A stretch of 13,733 nucleotides of DNA. Source: Candidatus Dormiibacterota bacterium (GTDB lineage: Bacteria > Chloroflexota > Dormibacteria > Aeolococcales > Aeolococcaceae). The stretch spans positions 1 to 13,733 of the forward strand of contig CATPAP010000199.1 in the NCBI GenBank assembly GCA_955651875.1. The letters run 5' to 3'. How positions within the stretch are numbered: position 1 is the first letter of the stretch; the number at the start of each line of letters is the position of its first letter. Under the pieces are notes generated by a model. It saw only the letters and a program-made list of their open reading frames with translations, had not been told where the DNA came from and made no database searches. Below, one piece after another: positions 12,674-13,733 of this stretch. The position numbers and the translations under genes were made by a program.

Positions 12674-13733
12674 ATGGCTACCCAACAACCCCCAGGGCTC
12701 GGCGCCGATCCCGCCCGGCTCCCGGTGGTTCCGCTGCGCGACAACGTCGTCTTCCCCCAACAACTCGCTCCACTCGCTGCGGGCCGGCCGCGCTCGGTCG
12801 CCGGGCTGCAGGCTGCGATCAACGGAGACGCGCGCGTCATCCTCGCCGTCCAGCGCGACGCCGAGCCGGACGATGTCGGGATCGACGATCTCTACCAGAT
12901 CGCCGTCGTGGCCACCGTCGGCGCGCTGCGGCTGATCCCGGGAGCCGGCGCCCATGCCCTCGTCGAGGGACAGCAGCGGGTGCTCCTGCACTCCTTCGAG
13001 GCCGACGGCGAACACTGGTCGGCGGCATTCACGCCCGTCGACGATGCGGAGGTGTCCGGGACTGAGGCCGACGCGCTCGCGTGCAGCGTCCGCGAGCTCT
13101 TCGCGCAGTACGTCACCGCCGGCGGCCAGGTTTCCCCCGAGGTCGCCGCGGCGATGGCACGAGCCACCGCCCCCGCGCGTGTTGCCGACATCGCGTCGGC
13201 CGCACCCGACCTGACCGTCGCCGAGCGCGTCGAGCTCCTCCAAACCCTCGACGCGGTCGGCCGGCTGCGCCGCCTCGCGCCCCTTCTCGGCCGCCAGATC
13301 GAGGTGGCGTCGATGCGCACGCGCATCCACGAGGACGTGCAGCGGACCATCAACAAGTCGCAGCGTGAGCACATCCTCCGCGAGCAGCTGCGAGCGGTGC
13401 GCAAGGAGCTGGCCGAGCTCGACGGCGAGGCCGACGACGGCGAGGATCTCACCGGCCGAATCGAGGCCCTCGGCATGCCGCCCACGGTCCGCGCGCGCGC
13501 TCTCAAGGAGGTGGCGCGCCTCGAACAGATCCCCAGCGCATCGCCGGAGTTGGGCATGGTGCGCACCTGGGTCGACTGGCTGCTCGACCTGCCGTGGGGC
13601 GACCGTCCCGTCGAGCAGATCGACATCGAGGGCGCCGCGGCGATCCTCGACGAGGACCACTATGGCCTGGCCAAGGTGAAGGACCGCATCCTCGAGTGGA
13701 TGGCCGTCCGCGATCGCGCGCAGCGCCGCTCCG
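12674..13733 (+). CDS. lon: ATP-dependent Lon protease, N-terminal part, 3' end missing
   Basis: The first 353 codons of a Lon (LonA) protease, the AAA+ serine protease that degrades misfolded and some regulatory proteins in the cytoplasm. The PUA-like N-terminal substrate-binding domain starts at LPVVPLRDNVVFP (16-28) and includes LVEGQQRVLL near residue 98. The helical region contains the family signature INKSQREHILREQLRAVRKEL. The first AAA-domain elements PWGD (307-310) and DEDHYGLAKVKDRILEWMAVR (about 328-348) are present. The window ends before Walker A; the ATPase and Ser-Lys protease domains lie beyond it. The frame is open to the last base. The ATG at 12674 matches the family start and has a TATCCT -10-like element 6 nt upstream. 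It follows the PLD gene by 42 bp on the same strand and may be partly co-transcribed with it. Confidence 0.96.
   Translation, partial: MATQQPPGLGADPARLPVVPLRDNVVFPQQLAPLAAGRPRSVAGLQAAINGDARVILAVQRDAEPDDVGIDDLYQIAVVATVGALRLIPGAGAHALVEGQQRVLLHSFEADGEHWSAAFTPVDDAEVSGTEADALACSVRELFAQYVTAGGQVSPEVAAAMARATAPARVADIASAAPDLTVAERVELLQTLDAVGRLRRLAPLLGRQIEVASMRTRIHEDVQRTINKSQREHILREQLRAVRKELAELDGEADDGEDLTGRIEALGMPPTVRARALKEVARLEQIPSASPELGMVRTWVDWLLDLPWGDRPVEQIDIEGAAAILDEDHYGLAKVKDRILEWMAVRDRAQRRS

Noticed and set aside
11543..13660. 705-codon open frame on the minus strand across the PLD and lon genes
   Set aside because: It is antisense to two well-supported genes with catalytic motifs, has no recognisable domain, and is the usual mirror frame produced by high third-position G/C.
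1..13733. Mobile elements, CRISPR array, tRNA, rRNA, toxin-antitoxin or prophage genes
   Set aside because: No transposase or integrase motifs, no regularly spaced repeats, no tRNA cloverleaf and no terminal inverted repeats were seen. Composition is uniform across the window.

Overview
The DNA is very GC-rich, with strong G/C preference at third codon positions in every gene. It encodes bacterial housekeeping and stress proteins (long-form Lhr helicase, Lon, HtrA-type protease, TrhA/hemolysin III, NrtR-like NUDIX regulator). Several genes lack a Shine-Dalgarno sequence and instead carry a TANNNT -10-like hexamer 6-9 nt before the start codon, the layout of leaderless transcripts. This fits a high-GC actinobacterium or a high-GC Chloroflexota/Dormibacterota-type bacterium. 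The taxon is inferred, because no rRNA is present.

Layout. 2-3514 (+): 3' three quarters of a long Lhr helicase, open at the left edge. 3563-4279 (-): TrhA-type membrane protein, convergent with Lhr and divergent from 4420-5511 (+), a metallo-beta-lactamase-fold hydrolase with a C-terminal extension. 5708-6382 and 6379-6921 (+): a Cys/His-rich protein of unknown function and a GNAT acetyltransferase, joined by a 4-nt TTGA overlap. 6858-7484 (-): a four-helix membrane protein of unknown function, overlapping the GNAT gene tail to tail. 7592-8431 and 8431-9297 (-): an ABC-2 exporter (permease and ATPase) with overlapping genes. 9626-10345 (+): NrtR-like regulator. 10359-11447 (-): membrane-anchored HtrA-type protease. 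11591-12631 (+): phospholipase-D-family protein with two HKD motifs. 12674-13733 (+): N-terminal part of Lon, open at the right edge.

The most interesting element is the 5' leader of the ABC exporter (about 9516 to 9298, minus strand). It has a good sigma70-type promoter (TTGACG, 18 bp, TACGAT). A strong Shine-Dalgarno precedes a 22-codon open frame that ends in Pro-stop. An intrinsic terminator (about 12-bp hairpin plus T5) follows, about 45 nt before the ATPase start. The last sense codons of the small frame contain GCCGCAC, which is perfectly complementary to GTGCGGC in the 5' arm of the terminator and could form an antiterminator. This is the architecture of ribosome-mediated transcription attenuation, as in bmrB-bmrCD or amino-acid biosynthetic leaders. 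The peptide has no run of one amino acid, so sensing of a translation inhibitor or other small molecule seems more likely than sensing of a charged tRNA.

How the genes may work together. The ABC exporter, its leader and possibly the divergent NUDIX regulator could form a self-contained inducible export module. Lon and HtrA are neighbouring protein-quality-control genes. The rest looks like ordinary chromosomal gene order, with no insertion sequence, integrase, CRISPR array, tRNA or rRNA seen.
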